Shown: positions 24,483 through 33,925 of the stretch, piece after piece | How the letters are laid out: each line of letters starts with the position of its first letter | Position numbering within the stretch: position 1 is the first letter of the stretch | Source: Clostridia bacterium | GTDB taxonomy: Bacteria; Bacillota; Clostridia; Oscillospirales; CAG-272 | Direction: 5' to 3' | Assembly: GCA_017481495.1 (NCBI GenBank) | Contig: JAFUPC010000118.1 | Location: forward strand, 1-37,732 | Length of the DNA stretch: 37,732 nucleotides | The notes under the pieces: generated by a model | Databases searched by the model: none | What the model was told of the DNA's origin: nothing | What the model saw: the letters and a program-made list of their open reading frames with translations, nothing else | Translations under genes and position numbers: made by a program

Positions 24483-27400
24483 ATGAACGATAACCGGCAA
24501 ACGCCTGTGACGGGTGACGTCTCCCAAACGCCGTCCCCGGATATGTCTCCGGACAAATCCCCGGACAAGACCCCGGAAACCGGTGCGCAGACCCCCTCTG
24601 CCGCGCCTGCGGCACACACCGGCGAGAAAACGGCTGTGCAGAACGCCTCCACCGGTGCGCACGGCAGGATCGTTGACAATACGAAAAACACCGAAACACC
24701 CGGCAATGTGCCGGGCAAGAAGCATTACGTCAACGCGCCGCCCAAGCCCCGCGAGACCGACGAAAACCGCATCCACTGGGGGCGGGAGATTTTGCACGCG
24801 GGCGGCATCATGGGACGGGTGCTTCTGCGCATCGGCTCGTGGCTGCTCAATATCGTCATTACGGTAGGACTGATCGGCATGATCACGGGTACCATCGTGC
24901 TCGGCGTGTTTGCGCTCTGGATCCAGAATTATGTCGACCCCACGATCGACTCCACGCTCCTCACTACAAGCCAGAACCTGACCACGCGTCTTTACTACAT
25001 GGATTATTCCGACGACCCGAACGGCGTTCCCGTGGAGCTGGAAGACCAGCGTCTGCACAGCTCGGAAAACCGTCTGTGGGCATCCTATCAGGAACTGCCG
25101 CAGGACCTGGTCGATGCGTTCATTGCCGTGGAAGACCACCGTTTCTGGAATCACAGCGGCGTGGACTGGTATGCGACATTCGGTGCGACCTTTGAATGGG
25201 TCATGGGCATCGGTTCCCGCGGCGGCTCGACCATCACCCAGCAGCTGGTCAAGAACCTGACGCAGGACGACGATGTCACCATTCAGCGAAAGGTGCAAGA
25301 GATCTTCCGCGCGCTGAATCTGGAAAAACAGCTGTCGAAGGAAGAGATTATCGAACTGTATCTGAACACCATCAGCTTCGGTTCGGGTACCTACGGCATC
25401 AAAGCCGCCGCACAGCGGTATTTCAACAAGGACCTGTCGGAGCTCAACTTAACCGAATGCGCCGCGCTTGCCGCCATTCCGAAATCTCCGACCTACTACA
25501 ATCCCTATTCCCATCCCGACAGAAATGCGTTTCGCCGCAACGAGCAGGTTCTGCCCGAAATGCTCGAATACGGCTTCATCACAAAAGCAGAGTACAACCT
25601 TGCGCTGAACAAGGAGCTGGTACTTGATATGCAGTACGACGAGGTCACCGGCACGACGACCAATTCCTGGTATACGGACGCGGTCATCGAGGACGTCATC
25701 GCCGACTTGCAGGAAGAACTTGACATTTCCTATATTGCCGCCTCTACGATGCTGTATTCTGAGGGGCTTTCCATCTATACCTGTATGGACCCGTTCGTGC
25801 AGGAAACGCTGGAAGATGTGTTCCGGGACGACTCCAATTTCCCAACGGTATCCAGCGCTGTCAAGCCGGAATGCGCGATGGTCGTAACCGATCCGAATAC
25901 CGGCAACATTCTCGGCCTTGTCGGCGGCAGAGGGGAAAAGACCATCTCCCGCGGCTTCAACTTAGCGACAATGGCGAAGCGTTCCCCCGGTTCCTCCATC
26001 AAGCCGCTGACCGTGTACGCGCCGGCGCTGGATGCGGGTCTCATCACCTACGGAACCGTCATTGACGACACGCCGTTTACGTTCAACGAAAAAACCAATT
26101 CCTACGGCACGACCACCTATACTGCGTACCCGGCGAACCTGCCCGCGGTCTACAAGGGTCTGACGACCATCAATTCCGCCGTCGAGCGTTCCGTCAACAC
26201 CGTCGCCATGAAGGTGCTTGACCTGCTCGGCACGCAGAACTCCTACGATTTCTCGCAGAAAATCGGGCTTTACAGCATCACCGACCGCTACGAACGGGTT
26301 GACGGCACAACACTGACCGACATCGATTATGCGCCGCTGGCACTCGGTGCGCTGACCGTCGGTACTTCCGTGCGCGAGATGACCCAAGGGTACTCGTTCC
26401 TTGCCAACGACGGCATTTATACCGAAGCGCGCACCTATACCAAGGTGCTTGACAAGAACGGCGAGATCCTCATCGACAATCAGCCGGAATCCTCCATCGT
26501 CACAAGCGAGCAGACCGCCTGCATCATGACGAAGATGCTTCAGAATGTCGTCAAGAACGGTACGGCAAAGGCAGTCACATTGCAGAAATATGTGGACGTC
26601 GCAGGCAAGACCGGTACGGCGACCGACGACTACGACCGTTGGTTCTGCGGTTATACGCCGTATTACGTCGGTGCGTGCTGGTTCGGCTATACCGAACAGC
26701 GTACCATCGGCAATATCGCGACCGTGTCGCCGGCGACCTATATCTGGGATGTCGTGATGACGCGCCTGCATCAGCCGCTCATCGAAGCCGCACAGTCCTC
26801 CGGACGGCAGCTGGATTCCTTTGAACTGGTGTCCGGCGTGACGACTGCGACCTACTGCATGGACTCCGGCAAGCTGGTGACGAATGCCTGCAAGCACGAT
26901 CTGCGCGGAAGCCGCGTGGAGACCGGTTATTTTACGATGGAAACCGCACCGACCACTGCGTGCGATACGCACGTCCTTGTCAATTATGATACCGTGACCG
27001 GTGCCGTCGCGTGCGAGGACTGTCCCGAAGAAAACGTGACACAGGTTGGTCTTGTCCGCGTGGAAAACCGCGACTTCCCGGCGCAGGTAATGGTCACGGA
27101 TGCACAGTATGTATACCGCGAATGGGAGCCGGAGGACGGCATCACCGATTCGAGGATCCTTGCGTATTGGAGCGCATTGCTTGGAGAAGACCGGTATGCC
27201 GGTATTTCCGGAACATCGACCCGCGCGGTCAATTCGTTCTGTACCGAGCATTATGTCGATCATACCGGGGATACGGAGACCGAAACCGAAACGGAAACCG
27301 ATACGCCGCCCGCTGTCACAACGGATCCAACGCTCCCGGAAACAACCCCGCCCGTGACGGAACCGATAACACCGGAGACGACCGCACCCGAAACCGAAGC

Positions 27401-27587
27401 GCCGGAAACCGAGCCGCCGGAGACGGAAGCCCCGACTCCGACCGAACCCGAGACCGAAGCTCCCGCAACGGAACCCCCGCCGGAGGTGATTCCGCCGACG
27501 GAGACCGAAGCCCCGGCTGACACGCCGACCGATGCACCGACAGAACCGTCCGCAGACGCTTCCGCGGAAACCGAAGCCGCCGCATAA
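24483..27587 (+). CDS. class A penicillin-binding protein (transglycosylase/transpeptidase)
   Basis: The ATG at 24483 (MNDNRQTP) is preferred because AAAGGA ends 9 bases before it; an ATG at 24474 abuts that site. The 1034 residues hold a disordered cytoplasmic Thr/Pro segment (about 1-95), one transmembrane helix (about 110-145), a GT51 domain with EDHRFWNHSGVDW (catalytic Glu217) and GGSTITQQLVKN, and a transpeptidase with SSIK (Ser504), RSVN and KTGTA (Lys709). The last 110 residues are Thr/Glu/Pro repeats, like the YerB linker. It polymerises and cross-links peptidoglycan. It lies 45 bases after dnaE and is part of the long plus-strand run. The tail would reach into the wall and is not needed for catalysis in known enzymes. 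Confidence 0.93.
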   Translation: MNDNRQTPVTGDVSQTPSPDMSPDKSPDKTPETGAQTPSAAPAAHTGEKTAVQNASTGAHGRIVDNTKNTETPGNVPGKKHYVNAPPKPRETDENRIHWGREILHAGGIMGRVLLRIGSWLLNIVITVGLIGMITGTIVLGVFALWIQNYVDPTIDSTLLTTSQNLTTRLYYMDYSDDPNGVPVELEDQRLHSSENRLWASYQELPQDLVDAFIAVEDHRFWNHSGVDWYATFGATFEWVMGIGSRGGSTITQQLVKNLTQDDDVTIQRKVQEIFRALNLEKQLSKEEIIELYLNTISFGSGTYGIKAAAQRYFNKDLSELNLTECAALAAIPKSPTYYNPYSHPDRNAFRRNEQVLPEMLEYGFITKAEYNLALNKELVLDMQYDEVTGTTTNSWYTDAVIEDVIADLQEELDISYIAASTMLYSEGLSIYTCMDPFVQETLEDVFRDDSNFPTVSSAVKPECAMVVTDPNTGNILGLVGGRGEKTISRGFNLATMAKRSPGSSIKPLTVYAPALDAGLITYGTVIDDTPFTFNEKTNSYGTTTYTAYPANLPAVYKGLTTINSAVERSVNTVAMKVLDLLGTQNSYDFSQKIGLYSITDRYERVDGTTLTDIDYAPLALGALTVGTSVREMTQGYSFLANDGIYTEARTYTKVLDKNGEILIDNQPESSIVTSEQTACIMTKMLQNVVKNGTAKAVTLQKYVDVAGKTGTATDDYDRWFCGYTPYYVGACWFGYTEQRTIGNIATVSPATYIWDVVMTRLHQPLIEAAQSSGRQLDSFELVSGVTTATYCMDSGKLVTNACKHDLRGSRVETGYFTMETAPTTACDTHVLVNYDTVTGAVACEDCPEENVTQVGLVRVENRDFPAQVMVTDAQYVYREWEPEDGITDSRILAYWSALLGEDRYAGISGTSTRAVNSFCTEHYVDHTGDTETETETETDTPPAVTTDPTLPETTPPVTEPITPETTAPETEAPETEPPETEAPTPTEPETEAPATEPPPEVIPPTETEAPADTPTDAPTEPSADASAETEAAA

Positions 27588-27622
27588 ACGGCAATCGAAT
27601 CCATCCCCGAAAGGACATGATC

Positions 27623-30091
27623 ATGATGACACTCAACGGCGCATGGCTGTGCCATATCACAGACAGCGACACCCACGATTACACGATTCCTGCCGCCGTC
27701 CCCGGCTGTGTCCACACGGACTTAAAAGCCGCCGGCATTCTCGGTGACCTCTATTACCGCACGAATGCTGACGACTGCCGGTGGGTCGAGAACTGCGATG
27801 TCACTTATACGAAAATCTTTGCTCTGACCGATGACGACATTGCGGACAATGCTGTTCTCGTCTTTGATGGTCTTGACACCTACTGCACGGTCGTCCTGAA
27901 CGGAACTGTCCTTGGGGAAGCCGACGATATGTTCATCCCGTGGACGTTCCCGGCAGGACAACAGCTTCATGCGGGGGAAAACACGCTGGAAGTCCGCTTC
28001 CGCTCCCCCATCAGAGAAGTCAAGGACTGCCCGCCACGCCGCGGTGCTTTCACGACCGAGCGCATCAACACCCGCCGCATCCAGTGTACCTACGGATGGG
28101 ACTGGGTCGCACGGTTCGTCACGATGGGCATCTGGCACGATGTCCGTCTGGAAACGCCGAATGTTGATCGGCTCGAACACATTTACGTCTGGACGGACAG
28201 TATCCATGACGGAATTGACGGAGCACTTGTTGCACAGGTTGGTGTCCGCGCCGCGTTTGCAGATGTCACGTGTGACGGGTGGGTCACGGTTGAAATTTCC
28301 GACCCGGATGGGAAGACCGTGTTTTCGCGCGAACGCCGCATTCTGCCGACGGCAAAGGGAGAGACCAGTACCGTGCTTTCGATGTTCGCCGACATCCCGG
28401 CGGCAAAGCTCTGGTACCCCGCAGGATACGGGGAACAGCCGCTTTACACCCTGACGGTGAAGCAGAACGGCAACCCCATAAAAACACAGAAATTCGGCAT
28501 CCGCACCGCCGTGATACTGGAAGTGGAAGACGAACCCAACTCTCCCGCGGCGGAAATGGCGGCAAAATACAAGACCTACGACCAGCTCATCGACTGGGAC
28601 AGAAACGAAGGCTCCTCTTCCTTTGTTCTGCTTGTCAACGGCGTGAAGATTTTCTGCACCGGTGCCAACTGGGTTCCCGCAGAACCGTTCCCAAGCGAGG
28701 AAACGCCCGAAAAGCTGGATGCGCTTGTAAAAATGGCGCGTGACGGCGGATACAATATGCTCCGTGTCTGGGGCGGCGGCATCTTTGAGCAGGCAGCGTT
28801 TTACGATGCGTGCGACCGATACGGCGTTCTCGTCACGCAGGATTTCCTGATGGCGTGCGGAACGTATCCCGAGGAGGACGATGCGTTCATTGAAAAACTG
28901 AAACGCGAAGCGCGGCACGCCGCACTGACCCTGCGCAATCATCCGAGCCTTGTCTGGTGGTCGGGCGACAACGAAAACGCAGTTTCCGGCGACGAAAATA
29001 TGCCGCATTATCCTGGTCGCCGCGCGGCACTCGAAGCGATCGCCCCCGTGCTGGATGCGCTTGACCCGCACAGACGGTTTTTGCCGTCCAGTCCCTACGG
29101 CGGTGTGCCGTATGCGTCCGGCGTGCGCGGAACGTCTCACAACACGCAGTTTCTGGGCAACTTCTTTGCATGGGTCAGAGAGGGGAACTTTGATGCGTAC
29201 CGCACCTATTTTGACCGGTATCTTGACCGCTTCTGCGCCGAACAGCCGGCGATGGGGATGCCGTATGTGTCGTCCCTGCGCCGCTTTATGACGGAAGAGG
29301 ACATCTTCGGCGACGATGTGTCCGTGTCCGAATATCACACGAAAAACAATCCGGGACTGGGCAGTGTCACCCTGTACGGCTATGTCGACCGTATGGCGCG
29401 GGGAGTGTTCGGGGAATACACAAGCGGGGAAGACCGTGTTTATAAAATGCAGCTGCTCCACTGCGAGTGGGTGCGGCTTTCCATGGAGCTGTTCCGCCGC
29501 AATGCGTGGTATTCCTCCGGCATCATTTACTGGATGTACAACGACTGCTGGCCGGCAGCAAACAGCTGGTCGATGGTCGATTACTACGGCGGCGAAAAGC
29601 CCGCGTACTATATGTTCGCCCGCTGTGCAAAGCCGCTCATCGGCGCGATCTCCGAGGAGGACGGCACCGTCTTTGTCACCGTGTGCCACAGAGGACGGGA
29701 AACGGTTTCCGGAAACGCAAGACTGTGTTGCTACAATATAAAAACGGGCGCGGAAACGGAATTGGCACATCTTCGTTTTGACAATCTGTCAAACGAAAGC
29801 CGGGTGTTGTATACCCCCAAAATGGATTCTCTGAACCTTGACCGCGAGACGGTTCTCCTGCTGGATACCGAAAGCACCGCGGGATGTGACCGCGCGTATT
29901 TCCTGCCGCTTGCGTGGAAGGACATGGCGTTCGACGGTGCCCCCGCGTATACCGTCACGGAAAGCGACACCGCGTTTACCGTTGCGGCAGAGACCACTGT
30001 CCCTGTTCTTTTGCTCGATGTGCCGTATCATCTGTCGGAAAACAGTATGTTTGTCAAGCGCGGGGAAACCGTTGTCATTCAGAAATTATAA
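27623..30091 (+). CDS. GH2 family beta-mannosidase-like enzyme (1)
   Basis: Start 27623 (MMTLNGAWL) places AAGGA 7 bases upstream; the ATG at 27617 is too close. The 822-residue protein has a GH2 sugar-binding domain (AAVPGCVHTDL), an immunoglobulin-like domain and a TIM barrel. The acid/base Glu is residue 451 in WWSGDNEN, and the nucleophile candidate is Glu540 in RFCAEQPAMG, where the usual SEFG is altered to AEQP. The motifs FCTGANWVPAEPF and LRVWGGGIFE match beta-mannosidases. There is no signal peptide, so it acts in the cytoplasm on imported mannosides. A second GH2 enzyme lies 1.2 kb downstream. Beta-mannosidase is likely; other beta-glycosides remain possible. Confidence 0.88.
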   Translation: MMTLNGAWLCHITDSDTHDYTIPAAVPGCVHTDLKAAGILGDLYYRTNADDCRWVENCDVTYTKIFALTDDDIADNAVLVFDGLDTYCTVVLNGTVLGEADDMFIPWTFPAGQQLHAGENTLEVRFRSPIREVKDCPPRRGAFTTERINTRRIQCTYGWDWVARFVTMGIWHDVRLETPNVDRLEHIYVWTDSIHDGIDGALVAQVGVRAAFADVTCDGWVTVEISDPDGKTVFSRERRILPTAKGETSTVLSMFADIPAAKLWYPAGYGEQPLYTLTVKQNGNPIKTQKFGIRTAVILEVEDEPNSPAAEMAAKYKTYDQLIDWDRNEGSSSFVLLVNGVKIFCTGANWVPAEPFPSEETPEKLDALVKMARDGGYNMLRVWGGGIFEQAAFYDACDRYGVLVTQDFLMACGTYPEEDDAFIEKLKREARHAALTLRNHPSLVWWSGDNENAVSGDENMPHYPGRRAALEAIAPVLDALDPHRRFLPSSPYGGVPYASGVRGTSHNTQFLGNFFAWVREGNFDAYRTYFDRYLDRFCAEQPAMGMPYVSSLRRFMTEEDIFGDDVSVSEYHTKNNPGLGSVTLYGYVDRMARGVFGEYTSGEDRVYKMQLLHCEWVRLSMELFRRNAWYSSGIIYWMYNDCWPAANSWSMVDYYGGEKPAYYMFARCAKPLIGAISEEDGTVFVTVCHRGRETVSGNARLCCYNIKTGAETELAHLRFDNLSNESRVLYTPKMDSLNLDRETVLLLDTESTAGCDRAYFLPLAWKDMAFDGAPAYTVTESDTAFTVAAETTVPVLLLDVPYHLSENSMFVKRGETVVIQKL

Positions 30092-30112
30092 GTGAAAAGG
30101 AACCCGTTTACC

Positions 30113-30766
30113 ATGTCAAAAACCGAATGGCGCGGCGGTGCGCTGATCGCGCCGCTGCCTCCTGCCATGATCTCCTGCGGAACAATGGAGAAATCTAACA
30201 TCCTGACCGTCGCGTGGACCGGCATCACGAACACCGTCCCGCCGAAAACATACATCTCCGTCCGCCCGCGCCGGTATTCCTACAATATCATCAAGGAATC
30301 CGGGGAGTTCGTCATCAACTTAACGACCGAAGACCTCATCCGCGCGACAGACTATTGCGGAATGTATACGGGCGCCAAGGTCGATAAATTTGAAAAATGC
30401 GGTCTTCACCGAGAAGAAGTCCCCGGCTTTTCCTGCCCGATGATCGCGGAAGCACCGCTGTCTCTTGCCTGCCGCGTGACGGATGTTGTTCCGCTCGGCT
30501 CGCACGATATGTTTCTGGCGGACATCGTGTCCGTCCATGTCGATGATGCGCTGATCGGCACCGACGGTAAATTGCGGCTGGACAAAGCACACCTCGCCGC
30601 CTTTGCGCACGGGGAATATTTTGCGCTCGGCAAAAAGCTCGGAAATTTCGGATTTTCGGCGGTCAAACCGAAGAAAAAGAAGAAGCATCCGAAGACGCCT
30701 GGGGGAACCGATTGCAAAACGGAGTCTGGCAATCGACGAAAAGAACCGAAGAAGCGGGAGGAATGA
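30113..30766 (+). CDS. flavin reductase-like (flavoredoxin) protein
   Basis: The ATG at 30113 follows AAAAGG by about 12 bases; a GTG at 30092 is less likely. The 217-residue protein has the FMN-binding split-barrel: PLPPAMISCGTMEKSNILTV, FVINLTTEDLI, DKFEKCGL and HDMFLADIVSVHVD. Flavoredoxins reduce FMN or shuttle electrons. The core ends near FGFSAVK (about residue 183); a 34-residue tail rich in Lys, Arg and Glu follows and overlaps the ribosome binding site of the next gene. The tail may be an added low-complexity end or follow a lost stop codon. It lies within the long plus-strand run between two GH2 genes. Confidence 0.85.
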   Translation: MSKTEWRGGALIAPLPPAMISCGTMEKSNILTVAWTGITNTVPPKTYISVRPRRYSYNIIKESGEFVINLTTEDLIRATDYCGMYTGAKVDKFEKCGLHREEVPGFSCPMIAEAPLSLACRVTDVVPLGSHDMFLADIVSVHVDDALIGTDGKLRLDKAHLAAFAHGEYFALGKKLGNFGFSAVKPKKKKKHPKTPGGTDCKTESGNRRKEPKKREE

Positions 30767-30769
30767 AAG

Positions 30770-31189
30770 ATGCAGAAACCCATCGTCCGCGATATTTTCT
30801 TCCTCGGCATCCCCTCCTCCCGCGCCAATCCTGCATCTGCGGAGGACATCACGACCGCCGATGATCTGATGGATACCCTGCGCGCCAACGCCAAACGCTG
30901 TGTTGGTCTTGCCGCAAATATGATCGGCACGTCGAAATGTATCATCGTCTTTGATGATGAGGGCAGGTATGCCGAAATGTTCAACCCCGAAATCATCGCC
31001 CAAAGCGGCGCATACGAAACCGAAGAGGGCTGCCTCTCCCTTGACGGCGAACGCCGCTGCCGCAGATACACCAAAATCAAGGTCCGCTGGCAATCGCGCG
31101 ACGGAAAGGTGAAGATCAAGAATTTCACCGGCAGAACGGCGCAGATCATTCAACATGAGATGGATCATTGTGAGGGGAAAATTATTTGA
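30770..31189 (+). CDS. def: peptide deformylase, divergent type
   Basis: This 139-residue protein keeps the three deformylase motifs: VGLAANMIG at 45-53, EGCLSL at 86-91 with metal-binding Cys88, and QHEMDHCEG at 128-136 with His129, His133 and catalytic Glu130. In the first motif the usual GxGxAAxQ reads CVGLAANM, so the Gln is Met51; this is the small divergent class seen in some lactic acid bacteria and Clostridia. It removes formyl groups from nascent N-terminal Met or acts on similar small substrates. GGGAGG within the end of the upstream gene serves as its ribosome binding site, and the two genes are 3 bases apart. Confidence 0.87.
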   Translation: MQKPIVRDIFFLGIPSSRANPASAEDITTADDLMDTLRANAKRCVGLAANMIGTSKCIIVFDDEGRYAEMFNPEIIAQSGAYETEEGCLSLDGERRCRRYTKIKVRWQSRDGKVKIKNFTGRTAQIIQHEMDHCEGKII

Positions 31190-31268
31190 TATAAGGAACA
31201 TCCCCCATCTTTCCCGCAAATACAAAGACCCCATACATTCCAATCAACCGAAGAAAGGACTTTCACCA

Positions 31269-33389
31269 ATGAAATTCTCCCAGACCTGGCAAGCCTCACT
31301 TCTTGCCACCTCCGACCCCGCATCTACCATCGCAACGTTCCCGGCAGAGGTTCCCGGCAACCTCCAGTATGACCTGGCTGTCCACGAGGGCATCGCGGAT
31401 ACGCTGATGTATTCCACCACCGCTGAACGCTTTCTGGAAGTCGAAGACAACTATTGGAAGTATGAGACGACGCTGGACTACGAAACCAAGCCCGGTGAGC
31501 GTGCGTATTTTGTCGCGGAGGGCATCGACTACATCTTCGATATCCTCATCGACGGAAAAACCGTGTATTCCCATGAGGGTATGTACACAAAGACCGAAAT
31601 TGACCTTTCAGACATCGCGCACCCCGGTTCCGCGCTCACGGTGCTGATTCACCCGCATCCGAAGCTGCCCGGAGAGTTTGCGACCCCGCGCGAAATGGCG
31701 GCACAGTCCTGCAAGCCACCGGCAACGTATGAATGGGACTGGAATCCCAGACTCATCATCTCCGGTATCTGGAAGCCGTGTTATGTTGAAACGCGCACAA
31801 AGGGTTATATCCGGAACTGCGAACCGTTCTACACGCTGAATGCGGACAGAACGACCGCCACTGTCCGTTTTGAAACAGACTGCGACCTCCCCTGCACCTA
31901 CACCATCTGCGACCGAGAGGGCAAGGTCGTTTACGAAGGCACAGAACCTGCGTGTACCCTTGACAACATCCATCTGTGGTGGTGCAATGGTCAGGGCGAG
32001 CCGTATCTCTACACCTGGACAGCCAAGAACGCGGAGCACGAGGTCACGGGCAGAATCGGCTTCCGCACGGTGAAGCTGGTCATGAACCGCGGCGGCGCCG
32101 ACCACGAACCGCTCGGTTTCCCGAAATCCCGTTATCCCGCACCGGCAACCGTCGAGCTGAACGGCCGCCGCATCTTCGCCAAAGGCTCCAACTGGGTCAA
32201 CCCCGATCTGTTCTTCGGGCGCATCACGGAACAGCAGTACCGCGACCTGCTCATCCCCGCAAAGGAAGCGAACATGAACATCCTGCGCCTGTGGGGCGGT
32301 TCCGGCTTCAAAAAGCGGGAATTCTACGAGCTTTGCGATGAGCTCGGCATCATGCTGTGGCAGGAATTCGTGCTTGCCTGCAACAATTACGTGGGCACGC
32401 CGCAGTATCTCGCCATTCTCGAGCAGGAGGCGACCGCGGTCATCAAAGAACTGCGCCGTCATCCGTGTATCGTTCTGTGGTGCGGCGGCAACGAGCTGTT
32501 CAACGACTGGTCCGGCATGGATGACCAGTCCCACGCCCTGCGCCTGCTCAATAAACTCTGCTACGAACTCGACTTTGAACGCCCGTTCATCATGACAAGC
32601 CCGCTCATCGGTATGAAGCACGGCTGTTATGTGTTCGATGACGGCAAACAGCAGGTGTACGAAATGTTCCAGAACGGCCACGGCACCGCGTACAGTGAAT
32701 TCGGCGTCCCGTCCGCCGCTTCGGTCGAAAACCTGAAAAAGATCATCCCTGAGGACGAGCTGTTCCCGATTGAAAAGAGCAAATCCTGGATCTACCACCA
32801 CGGCTTCAAGGCTTGGTCGGAGGAACGCTGGCTGTGCATGGACGTTTACCGCAAGTATTTCGGAGAACCCGCGTGTCTGGAAGATGTCGTTGATAACACG
32901 CAGTGGATGCAGTGCGAGGGTTACAAGGCGATTTTCGAGGAAGCGCGCCGTCAGTGGCCGTATTGCTCAATGGCGATCAACTGGTGCTACAACGAGCCGT
33001 GGATCACCGCCGCCAACAACGCGCTGTTCACCTATCCGGCGGAAAAGAAGCCCGCGTATTTTGCGGTAAAAGATTCCCTGCGGAATACCATCGCCTCCGC
33101 GCGCCTGCCGAAGTTCGACTGGAAAGCCGGGGAAGAATTCTCGTTTGAGCTGTGGTATCTCAACGATGCTCCCGTGCCTGTGTCCGACACCGTCCGCGCG
33201 ACCGTGAAAGTCGGGGACAAGACCTATGATTTCGGCACCTGGGAGACCGGCGAGATCGGCGCGTGCGAAAACAAGCAGGGCGAAACGATCCGCCTGACCC
33301 TGCCCGAAACGGATGCACACGACCTGCTTCTGACCCTTGACAGCGCAAACGGCAATTCGTCGGAATACCGTCTGCTTTACAGAAAATGA
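31269..33389 (+). CDS. GH2 family beta-mannosidase-like enzyme (2)
   Basis: Start 31269 (MKFSQTWQAS) follows GAAAGGA by about 10 bases; the open frame upstream runs through the def end. The 706-residue protein has a GH2 layout with acid/base Glu409 in LWCGGNEL and nucleophile Glu477 in AYSEFGVPS, both canonical. Other motifs are EVPGNLQYDL, EWDWNPRLIISGIW, FAKGSNWVNPD and ILRLWGGSGF. It is shorter than the upstream GH2 (822) and only distantly similar, so not a recent duplicate. No signal peptide. It probably works in the cytoplasm on beta-mannosides or related beta-glycosides, for example after import of glycan fragments. Confidence 0.9.
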   Translation: MKFSQTWQASLLATSDPASTIATFPAEVPGNLQYDLAVHEGIADTLMYSTTAERFLEVEDNYWKYETTLDYETKPGERAYFVAEGIDYIFDILIDGKTVYSHEGMYTKTEIDLSDIAHPGSALTVLIHPHPKLPGEFATPREMAAQSCKPPATYEWDWNPRLIISGIWKPCYVETRTKGYIRNCEPFYTLNADRTTATVRFETDCDLPCTYTICDREGKVVYEGTEPACTLDNIHLWWCNGQGEPYLYTWTAKNAEHEVTGRIGFRTVKLVMNRGGADHEPLGFPKSRYPAPATVELNGRRIFAKGSNWVNPDLFFGRITEQQYRDLLIPAKEANMNILRLWGGSGFKKREFYELCDELGIMLWQEFVLACNNYVGTPQYLAILEQEATAVIKELRRHPCIVLWCGGNELFNDWSGMDDQSHALRLLNKLCYELDFERPFIMTSPLIGMKHGCYVFDDGKQQVYEMFQNGHGTAYSEFGVPSAASVENLKKIIPEDELFPIEKSKSWIYHHGFKAWSEERWLCMDVYRKYFGEPACLEDVVDNTQWMQCEGYKAIFEEARRQWPYCSMAINWCYNEPWITAANNALFTYPAEKKPAYFAVKDSLRNTIASARLPKFDWKAGEEFSFELWYLNDAPVPVSDTVRATVKVGDKTYDFGTWETGEIGACENKQGETIRLTLPETDAHDLLLTLDSANGNSSEYRLLYRK

Positions 33390-33428
33390 GTTTCCACGAA
33401 ATAATTTTTTCATTGTGAGGAATTTTAT

Positions 33429-33635
33429 ATGACCGAGCTTGATACGATTCTCGAAAAATTCGCTGCCTGCGGCTGGGATCTGATCGCCGTGCCGTCGAAG
33501 AAATGGCTGGACGGTGACAGTGGCAGAGACAAAGCGGCGCTGATTGCCGCCATAAGAGAAGCCGACACCGAATGCGGCAGCTGCGGATGCGAATTCGACC
33601 CGCTGTATAAGCGGGCACTGGAATTGCTTTCGTAA
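33429..33635 (+). CDS. small hypothetical protein
   Basis: This 68-residue protein starts MTELDTILEKFAACGWDLIA and has GAGG about 10 bases upstream. It is acidic and mostly helical by composition, with CGSCGCEFD near residues 50-58, a Cys cluster that could bind metal. It is the last gene before a strong terminator and lies 39 bases after the GH2 gene. I do not recognise the family. The ribosome binding site, position and terminator support it as a real gene. Confidence 0.65.
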   Translation: MTELDTILEKFAACGWDLIAVPSKKWLDGDSGRDKAALIAAIREADTECGSCGCEFDPLYKRALELLS

Positions 33636-33648
33636 AACAGAATAAGAT

Positions 33649-33700
33649 ACCTCCCGCATCGGAATCCTTTTTCTACGTGCGGGAGGTCTGTATTTTATTT
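33649..33700 (+). terminator. intrinsic terminator closing the dnaE-to-GH2 run
   Basis: ACCTCCCGCA (33649-33658) pairs with TGCGGGAGGT (33678-33687), a perfect 10-bp stem, followed by TGTATTTTATTT. It overlaps the 3' end of the convergent DUF4236 gene and may also stop that transcript. Confidence 0.85.
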
Positions 33701-33895
33701 CGTTTTTTTCTTCTTTTCATCCATCACATACGAAATCCCCGTCCCCGGTATCGAAAATGTCTTCTTCATCTTTCCGTCGGCGGTTCTGGTGATGCGGAAT
33801 CCTTTCGTTCCCCAGCTGAATCCGACACCGGACTTGCTGATGTTCAGGCGGAATCCGCCGCCTAAATTGATGGTTTTGCGGAAGCGCAGTCCCAT
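33695..33895 (-). CDS. DUF4236 domain protein
   Basis: This 66-residue protein reads MGLRFRKTINLGGGFRLNIS, then KSGVGFSWGTKGFRI and SIPGTGISY, the hallmark of DUF4236. Function is unknown; the domain often stands alone or at the N-terminus of membrane proteins. Its GGG upstream site is weak. It lies 30 bases after the lipoprotein gene in a four-gene minus-strand run, and ends inside the convergent terminator hairpin. Confidence 0.88.
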   Translation of the reverse strand: MGLRFRKTINLGGGFRLNISKSGVGFSWGTKGFRITRTADGKMKKTFSIPGTGISYVMDEKKKKTK

Positions 33896-33925
33896 GTCTG
33901 CATCCGTCCTTTCGTATCCGAGTGA

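Noticed and set aside
27722..29770. Long minus-strand open frame opposite the first GH2 gene
   Set aside because: Antisense shadow of a gene with GH2 catalytic motifs; codon bias explains the open frame.
30092..30112. GTG start for the flavoredoxin
   Set aside because: The ATG at 30113 is placed correctly after AAAAGG, and the extra residues are not conserved-looking.
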